A stretch of DNA of 42,400 nt, taken from Bacilli bacterium (GTDB lineage Bacteria > Bacillota_I > Bacilli_A > ML615J-28 > CAG-313). The notes under the pieces were generated by a model, which had not been told where the DNA came from, did no database searches, and saw nothing but the letters and a program-made list of their open reading frames with translations. The first letter of the stretch is position 1. Every line of letters begins with the position of its first letter. Position numbers and translations under genes: made by a program. Positions 9,646 to 19,931 of this stretch are shown here, piece by piece. The DNA lies in contig JAGBDV010000019.1 in assembly GCA_017937305.1 (NCBI GenBank), positions 1 to 42,400 on the forward strand, in the 5' to 3' direction.

Positions 9646-11499
9646 ATGAAAAAAATTATTTGCTTATTTATTATCTTAATAAGTATTATTACTATTTCTA
9701 GTTGTGTATATGAAGAAACAACTAATGAAATAGTAATAAAAGTAGAAGATAATGTATTAGTATGGAATGAATATGAAGGAGCTGTAAGTTACAATATTTA
9801 TATTGATAATATGTTAACTGATACAGTTTATGAAAATAGTTATCAACTTAAATTAAAAGAAGGAACATATAAAATTAAAGTTAACGCAAAAACTTCTACT
9901 TCATATACTGGATTTAGTAATATAGTAGAATATATTTCAGATGGTTCCTTATATCCTGATGATATAACTAAACTTGATGCTCCTATAATAAGGTTAGAAA
10001 ATGCTGTTTTATCATGGAATAAAGTACATAACGCAAGTGAATATTACATCTTTAAAAATGATGAATATTTAGATACTACTACTTTACTTACTTATTCAAT
10101 TGAAGAAGTACCAGGTGATAAATATTATGTTAAAGCATTTTCGGGTATGAGTTTTAGTGAACCAAGTAATATTATTACAATAAAAGAAGACCAAGATAGT
10201 GGAAAAATCAATATTTTTTCTATCAATGATACTCATGGTGCTGTTTCAACAAACGCTAATGTTACAGGACTTGATAAGGTAGATACTTTAATTAATAGTT
10301 TAGAAACTGATACTGATTATATTAAAGTAGCTAATGGTGATATTTTCCAAGGTGGTTATGCATCTAATGTGACAAGAGGTAGAATCTTTATTGATGTTCT
10401 TAATGAAATGGACTTTGATTGTTTTGTAATAGGTAATCATGAGTTTGACTGGGGAATAGAAAAAATAAGTGTTTATAATGATGATATTATAGAAAATGGG
10501 GAAGCAGATTTTCCATTTTTAGGTGCTAACATTGTTAAGAAGTCTACATCTACAATGCCAGAATGGTTAGAAGAATACACAATAATTGAAAATAATGGCT
10601 TAAAAGTTGGAATTATTGGTGTTATTGGAGAGGGATTAACTAGCTCAATATCTGCTGAGTATATTGAAGATTATAAGTTCTTAGATCCAGTTCCAATTGT
10701 TGAAAACCTATCAAAAAAATTAAGAAGTGAATTAAACTGTGATTCTGTTATTGTAGCTATTCATGAATATGAAACAAGTACTAATGAAAGACTTGCAACA
10801 CTTAGTGGTGATTCAAGAATCGATGCAATTTTATGTGCTCATACACATCAAAAGATAAATGAAACAGTCACAAGAAGTGATAGTTATAAAATCCCTGTTC
10901 TTCAAAGTAATACTAAAAATATTACTGTTGGTAGTATTAATTTAGAATTCAATAATGGAGAAATTACTAAAACATCAACTAATCATTATTATCCATCTAA
11001 TTATTCAAGTAGTACAAATATCTTAGACATTATAAATAATTATAAAGATATTATATTGGAAGGAGAAAAAGTAATAGGTAATACTAATTCAAAACTTTCT
11101 AAAACAAGACTTGGTTATCTTGCAGCAGATGGAATGGTTGAATTTACAAATAGTGATTTTGCTTGTTTAAATACAGGTGGTGTAAGAAGTACAATTGATG
11201 CAGGAAGTATTACAATGGAAGATGTTTATGAAGTATTTCCTTTTGATAATAATCTAATTATTGTAGAAATGAGCGGAAGTACTCTAAAGTCATTTTATAA
11301 TGCTGCTGATGGTTATTTATATTTTTCTAACAATTTAAATATTAATAATATTAATAATTCAACTACTTATAAAATTTGTGTTATTGATTATGTTTATACT
11401 TATTACTATTATCAAAAATATTTTAAAGGCTTAAAAGCTACAGAACTAGACTATTATATTAGAGATGCAGTAGTCAGTAAAATAGAAAATGGTGTGTAA
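9646..11499 (+). CDS. 5'-nucleotidase/UshA-like metallophosphoesterase lipoprotein
   Basis: A 617-residue surface lipoprotein. A KK-hydrophobic signal leads to the lipobox ISSC, with Cys20 as the lipidation site. Two tandem ~80-residue segments follow (about 25-95 and 108-185), each with a V/L-x-W-N core and tyrosines, fibronectin-III-like. The calcineurin-type phosphoesterase domain then has INDTHG (D195, H197), NGDIFQG (D232), GNHEFDWG (N264, H265) and AHTHQ (H399, H401). The C-terminal 5'-nucleotidase specificity domain has NTGGVRSTIDAG and the FPFDN substrate-binding motif. The family hydrolyses nucleotides or related phosphate esters outside the cell, usually for nucleoside or phosphate salvage. 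TAA at 11497-11499 lies one base before the next ATG. AGAGG lies before the start. Exact substrate not predictable. Confidence 0.85.
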   Translation: MKKIICLFIILISIITISSCVYEETTNEIVIKVEDNVLVWNEYEGAVSYNIYIDNMLTDTVYENSYQLKLKEGTYKIKVNAKTSTSYTGFSNIVEYISDGSLYPDDITKLDAPIIRLENAVLSWNKVHNASEYYIFKNDEYLDTTTLLTYSIEEVPGDKYYVKAFSGMSFSEPSNIITIKEDQDSGKINIFSINDTHGAVSTNANVTGLDKVDTLINSLETDTDYIKVANGDIFQGGYASNVTRGRIFIDVLNEMDFDCFVIGNHEFDWGIEKISVYNDDIIENGEADFPFLGANIVKKSTSTMPEWLEEYTIIENNGLKVGIIGVIGEGLTSSISAEYIEDYKFLDPVPIVENLSKKLRSELNCDSVIVAIHEYETSTNERLATLSGDSRIDAILCAHTHQKINETVTRSDSYKIPVLQSNTKNITVGSINLEFNNGEITKTSTNHYYPSNYSSSTNILDIINNYKDIILEGEKVIGNTNSKLSKTRLGYLAADGMVEFTNSDFACLNTGGVRSTIDAGSITMEDVYEVFPFDNNLIIVEMSGSTLKSFYNAADGYLYFSNNLNINNINNSTTYKICVIDYVYTYYYYQKYFKGLKATELDYYIRDAVVSKIENGV

Positions 11500-11500
11500 A

Positions 11501-13991
<2,491 letters not shown>

Positions 13992-13995
13992 AAAT

Positions 13996-14049
13996 AAAAA
14001 GTATTAGAATTAGTAATCAAAAAAGATTACTAAATTCTAATACTTTTTT
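13996..14049 (+). terminator. Terminator after eno
   Basis: Stem of over 20 bp with a single bulge: arm 13996-14018, loop of six A (14019-14024), arm 14025-14048 ending in a T-run. It also marks the left edge of the accessory island. Confidence 0.92.
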
Positions 14050-14085
14050 ATTTATAAGGTTCATATTTTTGATAAATATTTAAAA

Positions 14086-14469
14086 ATGGGGAATATTAAC
14101 TCAATTGTTGACATTAATGGTAAAACTATGGTAAAATACTATTATAATACATTTTGTGAACCAGTAATTATAACTCTAGATGAAACAGATGAAGATTATA
14201 ATTTATCTCTGGCTTTAAGTAAATGTAATGTTTTCTTATATAAAGGATACATATATGATGTTGAGACCAATCTTGCGTTGGTATCCTCAAGACACTATTC
14301 TCCAGAACTTGGAAGATTTATTTATGTGCAAGTTAACTTTTTAACTGCGAAATTCTTCTTTATTTATGAAGATGGAAAATTAAAAATTGATTCAGGGTTT
14401 GGATGGGTAGATTTTGGAATTTCAATCGATATTGCTGCTATTATAGACTATTTGAAAGGAAATGGTTGA
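14086..14469 (+). pseudogene. Orphan Rhs/YD-repeat C-terminal tip with a short variable tail
   Basis: A 127-codon frame whose first ~79 residues match the end of an Rhs core: GNINSIVDINGKTMVKYYYN, then LYKGYIYDVET and SSRHYSPELGRFI, the boundary motif before the variable toxin tip. Residues 80-127 are the variable part and look like no toxin I recognise. The thousands of residues of YD repeats, the signal and any upstream gene are missing: the frame begins within 40 bases of the eno terminator, has no Shine-Dalgarno and no promoter. It is therefore a relic or a silent tip cassette, not a working toxin. Its TGA overlaps the ATG of the next small ORF by one base (TGATG), the usual toxin-immunity spacing. 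Confidence 0.7.
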
Positions 14470-14768
14470 TGCTTATGATTAATTCTTATGAAATTGATTT
14501 AAGAATATTGTTTAAAAAATTTTACTGTCCCATTTGCGGACAAAAATTAAAAATAATAAAAGAAGTTAATAAACTTACTGATGAACAAAAAAAGATTTAT
14601 TACAAAGAATTATACCCTCATGGAGTTCCAATCAATTTAGAAGTTGGTAAAGTTAAGCAAATGTTTAAGTGTCATAATTGTAATTATTATAACTCGACTG
14701 ATAATCAATTACTAATTCACAAAAAACAGAAGTTATTAAAAAAGAAAATACTTGATGAAAATAATTAA
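14469..14768 (+). CDS. Small Zn-ribbon protein, possible orphan immunity protein
   Basis: 99 residues. Two Cys-x2-Cys pairs, CPIC (C20, C23) and CHNC (C68, C71), could form one zinc ribbon with a helical insertion between them; the tail is Lys-rich. The ATG at 14469 overlaps the stop of the Rhs-tip frame by one base, the position of an immunity gene in Rhs and other polymorphic-toxin loci. That role is inferred from place only. A second ATG at 14475 is also possible. No clear ribosome-binding site is visible, so translation would depend on coupling to the upstream frame, which itself lacks a start signal; the gene may be silent. Confidence 0.45.
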   Translation: MLMINSYEIDLRILFKKFYCPICGQKLKIIKEVNKLTDEQKKIYYKELYPHGVPINLEVGKVKQMFKCHNCNYYNSTDNQLLIHKKQKLLKKKILDENN

Positions 14769-14787
14769 AATTATATTAATTGCTTAA

Positions 14788-14994
14788 CAAAATTGTTTAC
14801 AGGATAAGAGTTGTGCCCAAATTTTGTGTACAGCTGTTGGAACATGGGCTGGAGCAAAATTAGGTGCATCTTTAGGTTCAGCCGCTGGTCCAGTTGGATT
14901 TGCTATCGGCGCTATTGCAGGTACAGCTATTGGCTGGTTAATAGATAAGTATGGTGATGCGATTATTGATTGGGTAGTAGGTTGGTTTGATTAA
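14788..14994 (+). pseudogene. Glycine-zipper C-terminal remnant of a polymorphic toxin or bacteriocin-like peptide
   Basis: An open frame without ATG; TTG at 14824 is the only possible start and has no convincing ribosome-binding site. It encodes a run of small residues in GxxxG/AxxxA spacing (GAKLGASLGSAAGPVGFAIG), then GAIAGTAIGWLIDKYGDAI and an amphipathic WVVGWFD end. Such glycine-zipper hairpins occur in pore-forming toxin tips and class II bacteriocins. Its codons (GCC, GGC, ATC) are richer in G+C than the neighbouring genes. A good AGGAGG begins 3 bases after its TAA and serves the membrane protein gene, so the pair looks like toxin end plus immunity gene. Too short for certainty. Confidence 0.45.
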
Positions 14995-15008
14995 TAGGAG
15001 GAAAGAAT

Positions 15009-15476
15009 ATGAAAATAATACCAGTTAAATTTATAGTTGGTTTATCTATTATTTGTTTAATAATATTCCCAATATTATTTTATATAGTATCGTTTCTTTT
15101 GTTTTATATACTTAGTATAGGCAATTCTATTGTTCCATATCATGTAATCTTTATAACAATGGCATTTGGAATTATTATTGAAATTATGTTTATTGTTTCT
15201 CCTGAATACTGTAAATTGGTAATTAATAATGGGACTATAAGTAATTTTATATTTGATGGAACTCATAATGATGGATGGTGCGAAAGTATATCTAATATTA
15301 AAAAAATAGAATTAGTCGGAAAAGAAGAAGTACAAAAATATTTTAAGCAATTTAATAAAAGCAAAGCAATACTAATTGACTTTGGTAATTATAAAGTTAA
15401 ATATATTTATGCTGGTGGATTTTCTAAAAAACAAATCCAAAGAATATTTAATCTATTAAGAGTAAATAAATATTAA
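15009..15476 (+). CDS. Two-helix membrane protein, possible immunity protein
   Basis: 155 residues; AGGAGG lies 7 bases before the ATG, the only good ribosome-binding site in this island. Two strongly hydrophobic segments (about 8-35 and 43-63) are followed by a ~90-residue cytosolic domain with alternating strands (CKLVINNGTISNF, KKIELVGK, AILIDFGNYKVKYIYAGGF) and a basic C-terminal helix, somewhat like small PH-like domains of membrane-anchored proteins. It follows the glycine-zipper fragment by 14 bases. Membrane proteins in this place commonly protect against pore-forming toxins, which is the reason for suggesting immunity. No homolog is recognised by eye. Confidence 0.55.
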   Translation: MKIIPVKFIVGLSIICLIIFPILFYIVSFLLFYILSIGNSIVPYHVIFITMAFGIIIEIMFIVSPEYCKLVINNGTISNFIFDGTHNDGWCESISNIKKIELVGKEEVQKYFKQFNKSKAILIDFGNYKVKYIYAGGFSKKQIQRIFNLLRVNKY

Positions 15477-15484
15477 ATAAAAAT

Positions 15485-15739
15485 ATGGCTAGATTTTATA
15501 GAGAATATCTAGATATTGAAATTGTGCAGACGCTGTCTGCCCAAATTACATGGAGTCATAATTTGGAAATTTTACGTGTAGAATCTAAAGAACAAAGATT
15601 ATGGTATATTAATAAAACAATCGAAAATGGATGGTCAGTAAATGTATTAACTCCTAATCTTTTAAATATATATTCTGACTGTTCTTTAACTTCTGGTTTG
15701 ATTCTGATGTGGATTAATTCTGTTTTATTATTTGCTTAA
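15485..15739 (+). pseudogene. Fragment of a YhcG/DUF1016-type PDDEXK nuclease (N-terminal domain)
   Basis: The first ~55 codons match the DUF1016/YhcG N-terminal domain: FYREYLDIEIVQTLSAQITW, WSHNLEIL and WYINKTIENGWSVNVL are its typical helix-turn blocks. After this the homology stops abruptly and the frame continues with a short hydrophobic tail to TAA at 15737-15739. The catalytic PDDEXK domain (about 200 more residues) is absent, as is the beginning of the N-terminal domain, and there is no ribosome-binding site. It is a truncated remnant of a defence- or mobile-element-associated nuclease, consistent with gene decay in this island. Confidence 0.65.
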
Positions 15740-15807
15740 TTATTAATAATATTCGCCTCTTGTAAAATATGTATCACACTTGATATACTAAAAACGAATG
15801 TTAAAAT

Positions 15808-15850
15808 AAAAAAAGCTGCAAGCTATGTATATTAGCCTTGCAGTTTTTAT
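15808..15850. terminator. Bidirectional terminator between the accessory island and lgt
   Basis: Stem CTGCAAG (15816-15822) with CTTGCAG (15837-15843), extended by GCT/AGC pairing, with an A-run before and a T-run after, so it can stop transcription from both sides; it lies just past the lgt stop. Confidence 0.8.
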
Positions 15851-15857
15851 CATTTTA

Positions 15858-16883
15858 TTATTTAATTTCTGTTTCAATGTTACATTCCTTACATAAGTAA
15901 ACTAAGTGTTCAGTGTTTTTAAGTTCTACTTCGTTTACATTAGTAATGTCTTTATGCCAAGATAGTTTCATTTTGTTGTTACAAGTAGGGCAGTTACAAC
16001 TGTTAAATAGTCCTTTAAATAGATTTTTATAACTTGCTTCATAGTATCTTATTCTTGGAGTAACTGATTCAGGATCTTGATGATATTTTTCTAACTCTTT
16101 TCTTAATACTCGTCTTCTTAAGAAGAAGATTAGAATACCACCTAAAATCATTACGATTGACATAAATTGTGATGGTGTTAAGAATCCAAATGGAGAAGCA
16201 CCTCGGTCATCTCCTCTTAAGAATTCAATTAAGATTCTAAAAATCCCATATGAGATTAAGTAACTTTCTGTATGATAGTTCTTTACAAAGAAGAAGAATA
16301 CAAAGAAAGATAAAAGTAAGAATGCAGCTTCATAAAGTTGTGTAGGATGAACAACAGCTCCTGCTTCTGAGTAATAGATACCTAAGAAGAAGTCAGTTTC
16401 TTTTCCGTAACAACATCCTGCAAAGAAGCATCCAATTCTACCCATACAGTGAGCAAGTAATATTCCAATTACCACTTGGTCCATGTAATTAATTGATCTA
16501 TTTTTATCAAATTTCATTCCAAATGGGAATATGATAAAGAAGAAGATAATCCCAGTGATTATTCCTCCTGCAAATGTTATTCCACCGATATTAAAATCAA
16601 GTTTAAATGGTTCTCCTGTTGTTAAGGATAGTTCTATACAGTGCCATAATGTATCAAAGAATGATGCACCAAGATAGACAAATGCTCCTGCAATTAAAGT
16701 AATGATTGTTAAGCGATCAATTGTTTTTTCATCAGTTCCCATTTTTCTTAAACGATAAAAGTAAATTTTAGCAAAAAGTAATATTCCAATTATCATCATA
16801 ATTGAATATGTTCCAATAGAATATCCAAATAGTTCTATATCATCCCATTTATCGACATTAAATAAAAAATTTAATAGATTCAT
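15858..16883 (-). CDS. lgt: Prolipoprotein diacylglyceryl transferase with a Zn-ribbon tail
   Basis: Transfers diacylglyceryl from phosphatidylglycerol to the lipobox Cys of prolipoproteins in the membrane; this genome has several lipobox proteins in this window alone. The Lgt signature HCMGRIGCFFAGCCYG (145-160, key Arg149) is present, with GITFAGGI (101-108), HPTQLYEA (179-186) and LRGDDRG (222-228). About seven hydrophobic segments are visible. At 341 residues it is longer than usual (about 260-290). The additional ~75 residues hold C296, C298, C301, C331 and C334, a zinc-ribbon-like tail after a basic helix. The start follows AGAGGTG and a good promoter. It is transcribed opposite to its neighbours and ends in a shared terminator. 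Confidence 0.95.
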   Translation of the reverse strand: MNLLNFLFNVDKWDDIELFGYSIGTYSIMMIIGILLFAKIYFYRLRKMGTDEKTIDRLTIITLIAGAFVYLGASFFDTLWHCIELSLTTGEPFKLDFNIGGITFAGGIITGIIFFFIIFPFGMKFDKNRSINYMDQVVIGILLAHCMGRIGCFFAGCCYGKETDFFLGIYYSEAGAVVHPTQLYEAAFLLLSFFVFFFFVKNYHTESYLISYGIFRILIEFLRGDDRGASPFGFLTPSQFMSIVMILGGILIFFLRRRVLRKELEKYHQDPESVTPRIRYYEASYKNLFKGLFNSCNCPTCNNKMKLSWHKDITNVNEVELKNTEHLVYLCKECNIETEIK

Positions 16884-16909
16884 TTAATCACCTCTATTTC
16901 TTATTATAT

Positions 16910-16938
16910 ATTTTATCAAATATTTATGATTTAGTCAA
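16910..16938 (-). promoter_or_regulatory. Promoter of lgt (minus strand)
   Basis: Read on the minus strand: TTGACT (16938-16933), 17-base spacer, TAAAAT (16915-16910). Confidence 0.8.
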
Positions 16939-16987
16939 GATGTAAGTATAGTTTAATAATGGTAATATTATTAAATTAGTCAAACAA

Positions 16988-17016
16988 GTGAAAAAATATT
17001 TAAAAAAGTGTATAAT
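16988..17016 (+). promoter_or_regulatory. Promoter of the rsmB-rlmN-rsgA-rpe-thiN operon
   Basis: GTGAAA (16988-16993), 17-base spacer, TATAAT (17011-17016), 30 bases before the first ATG. Confidence 0.7.
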
Positions 17017-17046
17017 ATATTTATAAAATAAATGGAGTATTAAATT

Positions 17047-17652
17047 ATGAACTTATTTGAAGAAATTGCTAGTTTTAGTAAAAGAAGTAAACAAGACACT
17101 GCAATATTTAGATTACTTTTATTATATAATAATAATGAAAGTGATAAACTTTGTTATGACTTGATTTTAGAACTTACTAAAAAGATTGATGAACAAGTTG
17201 TAATTTATTCTAAAGAAAAAAGTGAACAATTATATAATTTAATTGATAACGATTTTGTTACATTAAAAGAATTATATGAAGAATATAAAAGAGAAGTATA
17301 TCCTTTATTTCCTGTAAAAGGAATTATGCTATTATCTGTACTTCCTAAGAGTGATGTTGATAAGATTTATAGTTTTTTAAGTGATTATTTAAAAGATAAT
17401 GATTCATTTGTAATAGATAAGTTATTATTCCAAATCTATAAAACACTTATGTATTTTCCTAGTGCTGAATACCGTAGTAGTGTAAAGGAATTTTTAAGTC
17501 AAAGTATTATTACTGAAGAAAGATTAGAAAGTGTTATGGGAAGTATTAAACAACATAAAAAAGATTTAAAGAGTGAAGGGTTAGAAAATAGTTATATTGA
17601 ACTTCTTGCAATGTATTTTGATTATTTATGTAAGGAGTTTAAACATGTATAA
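17047..17652 (+). CDS. Protein of unknown function leading the rsmB operon
   Basis: 201 residues, soluble, acidic and Lys/Glu-rich, predicted mostly helical, with repeated Leu/Ile/Tyr heptad-like patterns (LYNLIDNDFVTLKELYEEY, IKQHKKDLKSEGLENSY). No catalytic motif, transmembrane segment or signal peptide is visible. TGGAG lies 9 bases before the ATG. Its stop overlaps the rsmB start by 8 bases, which implies translational coupling, and the tight operon with rRNA methylase genes hints at a role near ribosome maturation; that is only context. I do not recognise the family. Confidence 0.75.
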   Translation: MNLFEEIASFSKRSKQDTAIFRLLLLYNNNESDKLCYDLILELTKKIDEQVVIYSKEKSEQLYNLIDNDFVTLKELYEEYKREVYPLFPVKGIMLLSVLPKSDVDKIYSFLSDYLKDNDSFVIDKLLFQIYKTLMYFPSAEYRSSVKEFLSQSIITEERLESVMGSIKQHKKDLKSEGLENSYIELLAMYFDYLCKEFKHV

Positions 17653-18886
17653 AAGACTAGCCACAGATTTAGTTAAGATTTTTAATGATAATGCCTATTT
17701 ATCTATTGTACTTGATAACGCAATAACAGAGTTAAAACTATCTTTTAACGATAAAAAAGTTTATACTAAAGTTTTATATGGTGTTGTAGAAAACAAGATG
17801 ATGATAGATTATAACTTATCACCGCTTATTAAAGGAAAACGAGTAAAACCATTTATTAAAAACATCTTACGTATTGGTGTTTATGTTATTGATTATTTAA
17901 ATATGAAAGATCATTTTATTGTAAATGAACTTGTAAAGATTGTTAAAAAAGATGATTATAAATCTGCAATGTTTGTAAATGGCGTATTAAGAAATTATCA
18001 AAGAAATGAAAAACCTAAAATAGATCATTTAAGTGAAGTTGAAAAACTTAGTTTAGAGTTATCTCTTCCTATTGAATTAACTAGTTTATTATATAAACAA
18101 TATAAAAGTGATATAATTAAATTTTTTGAAAGTAAAACAGTATATAATACATATCGTATAAATACTTTAAAAACTAAAGTCAAGCATGTTTTAGAAGTTT
18201 TAGATAAGTTAGGTGTGACATATAATATTAATAATGTAACTCTATCTACAAAAGAATCATTAATTGATAGTGACTTATTTAAAGAAGGTTATATTATTGC
18301 GCAAGATGCATCTAGTATTAGAGTTGCAGAAGTTGTTAATCCAAGTCCTGGTTCAAGTGTACTTGATGCATGCAGTGCTCCTGGTGGGAAAAGCTTGCAT
18401 ATGGCTTCTATTATGGAAAATAAAGGTAGTATTACTTCTTGTGATGTGTATGAGCATAAACTTAATAAAATTAATGATAATGCAAAAAAATTAGGTGTTT
18501 CAATTATTAATACTCTTTTAGCTGATGCAACGTCTTTTGATTACAAACAAAAATTTGATTATTGTTTAGTAGATGTTCCTTGTTCAGGACTAGGTGTTAT
18601 TAATCATAAACCTGATTTAAAATATCATATATCGATAAAAGATATTGAAGAAATTAATAATTTACAAAAGAAAATTATTCGTCATGTTAAAGACTATGTA
18701 AAAGATGGTTGCATCTTAGTTTATAGTACATGCACAATAAATAAATTTGAAAATGAATGGTTGATTAAAGATTTCTTAAATGAATTTAAAGAATTTAAAA
18801 AACTTGAAGAAGAAATTATCTTACCAAATGAATTACAAGATGGTTTTTATATATGTAAAATGAGAAAGGAAAAGATTCATGAATAG
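17645..18886 (+). CDS. rsmB: 16S rRNA m5C967 methyltransferase (NusB domain plus SAM domain)
   Basis: 413 residues. Residues 1-130 form an RNA-binding NusB-like helical domain (LYGVVENKMMIDYNLSPLI). Then comes the SAM-dependent methylase: LDACSAPGGKS is the SAM-binding loop, DVPCSGLG (C313) carries one conserved Cys and YSTCT (C363) the other, the two-Cys arrangement of RNA m5C methylases. It methylates C967 (E. coli numbering) in helix 31 of 16S rRNA. ATG 17645 is chosen because it overlaps the preceding stop and GGAG lies 7 bases upstream; a longer frame from 17597 would overlap the previous gene by over 50 bases. The end overlaps rlmN by 8 bases. Confidence 0.93.
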   Translation: MYKRLATDLVKIFNDNAYLSIVLDNAITELKLSFNDKKVYTKVLYGVVENKMMIDYNLSPLIKGKRVKPFIKNILRIGVYVIDYLNMKDHFIVNELVKIVKKDDYKSAMFVNGVLRNYQRNEKPKIDHLSEVEKLSLELSLPIELTSLLYKQYKSDIIKFFESKTVYNTYRINTLKTKVKHVLEVLDKLGVTYNINNVTLSTKESLIDSDLFKEGYIIAQDASSIRVAEVVNPSPGSSVLDACSAPGGKSLHMASIMENKGSITSCDVYEHKLNKINDNAKKLGVSIINTLLADATSFDYKQKFDYCLVDVPCSGLGVINHKPDLKYHISIKDIEEINNLQKKIIRHVKDYVKDGCILVYSTCTINKFENEWLIKDFLNEFKEFKKLEEEIILPNELQDGFYICKMRKEKIHE

Positions 18887-19931
18887 TATTTATAATTATA
18901 CCTTAGATGAACTAGGGAACTATTTTATTTCTATTGGTGATAAAAAATTTCGTGCTATTCAAATCTTTGAATGGTTATATAGAAATAGAGTAAATAGTTT
19001 TGATGAAATGACAAATCTATCTAAAAAAGTAATTGAACATTTAAAAGAAAACTTTAAAATGGAATTACTTACACTTGAGCGTTTACAAGTATCAAGTGAT
19101 GGGACAAGAAAATATTTATTTAAACTTTCAGATGGTCATTTTATTGAATCAGTACTTATGCGTCATAACTATGGAAATAGTATTTGTGTTACTAGTGAAG
19201 TAGGATGTAATATGGGATGTGCATTTTGTGCTAGTGGAGAACTTGGATGTGTTAGAAGATTAACACTAGAAGAAATGGTGTTACAAGTGTTAACTGTTCA
19301 AAAAGACTTAGATAAAGAAAATAGTCGTATTACTAATGTGGTTGTAATGGGAATTGGTGAACCTTTCGATAATTATGAAGTTTTACTAAAGTTTTTAACA
19401 GTTATTAATTACGCAAAAGGTCTTGAAATTGGAGCTCGTCATATTACAGTATCTACTTGTGGGATTGTGCCTAAAATAAAAGAATTTGCAGAATTCCCGC
19501 TTCAAATTAATTTAGCGCTTAGTCTTCATGCTCCTAATAATGAATTAAGAAATAACTTAATGAAGATTAATAAAGCATATCCACTTGAAGAAGTTATGGA
19601 TGCAATAAAGTATTATTATAGTAAAACTAATCGAAGAGTAACGTTTGAATATATATTACTTAGAGGTATTAACGATACAAAAGAATGTGCTAAAGAATTA
19701 ATAAAATTAATTCGTGGCATGAATGTATATGTTAATTTAATTCCATATAATGAAGTATCTACAAAGCCTTTTAAAACTACCCCACATACTGATGCAGAAG
19801 AATTCTTTAGTATTTTACATAAAGCAGGAATAAATGTAACACTTCGTATGGAACATGGATCTGATATTGATGCAGCATGTGGCCAACTTCGTGCAAAAAG
19901 AATGAGAGAAGATATTAATGGAAATAAATAA
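18879..19931 (+). CDS. rlmN: Dual-specificity 23S rRNA/tRNA m2A methyltransferase (radical SAM)
   Basis: 350 residues. Makes 2-methyladenosine at A2503 of 23S rRNA and A37 of some tRNAs by radical SAM chemistry. The cluster motif C-x3-C-x2-C is at C110, C114, C117 (GCNMGCAFCASG). The methyl-carrier Cys is C334 in DAACGQLR near the C-terminus, and VVMGIGEPFDNY and LALSLHAP are family blocks. The start overlaps rsmB by 8 bases, after AGAAAGGA. It overlaps rsgA by 14 bases. In Bacillus a phosphatase/kinase pair (prpC-prkC) lies between rlmN and rsgA; it is missing here. Confidence 0.96.
   Translation: MNSIYNYTLDELGNYFISIGDKKFRAIQIFEWLYRNRVNSFDEMTNLSKKVIEHLKENFKMELLTLERLQVSSDGTRKYLFKLSDGHFIESVLMRHNYGNSICVTSEVGCNMGCAFCASGELGCVRRLTLEEMVLQVLTVQKDLDKENSRITNVVVMGIGEPFDNYEVLLKFLTVINYAKGLEIGARHITVSTCGIVPKIKEFAEFPLQINLALSLHAPNNELRNNLMKINKAYPLEEVMDAIKYYYSKTNRRVTFEYILLRGINDTKECAKELIKLIRGMNVYVNLIPYNEVSTKPFKTTPHTDAEEFFSILHKAGINVTLRMEHGSDIDAACGQLRAKRMREDINGNK

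Noticed and set aside
14769-14787. Short frame before the glycine-zipper piece
   Set aside because: Ends in TAA at 14785-14787 and has no protein-like sequence.
15075-15266. 63-codon minus-strand frame opposite the membrane protein gene
   Set aside because: No ribosome-binding site; Lys/Asn/Tyr-rich antisense of a good gene.
18264-18494. 76-codon frame inside rsmB in another frame
   Set aside because: Overlaps the SAM-binding core of rsmB; composition is that of an out-of-frame reading.
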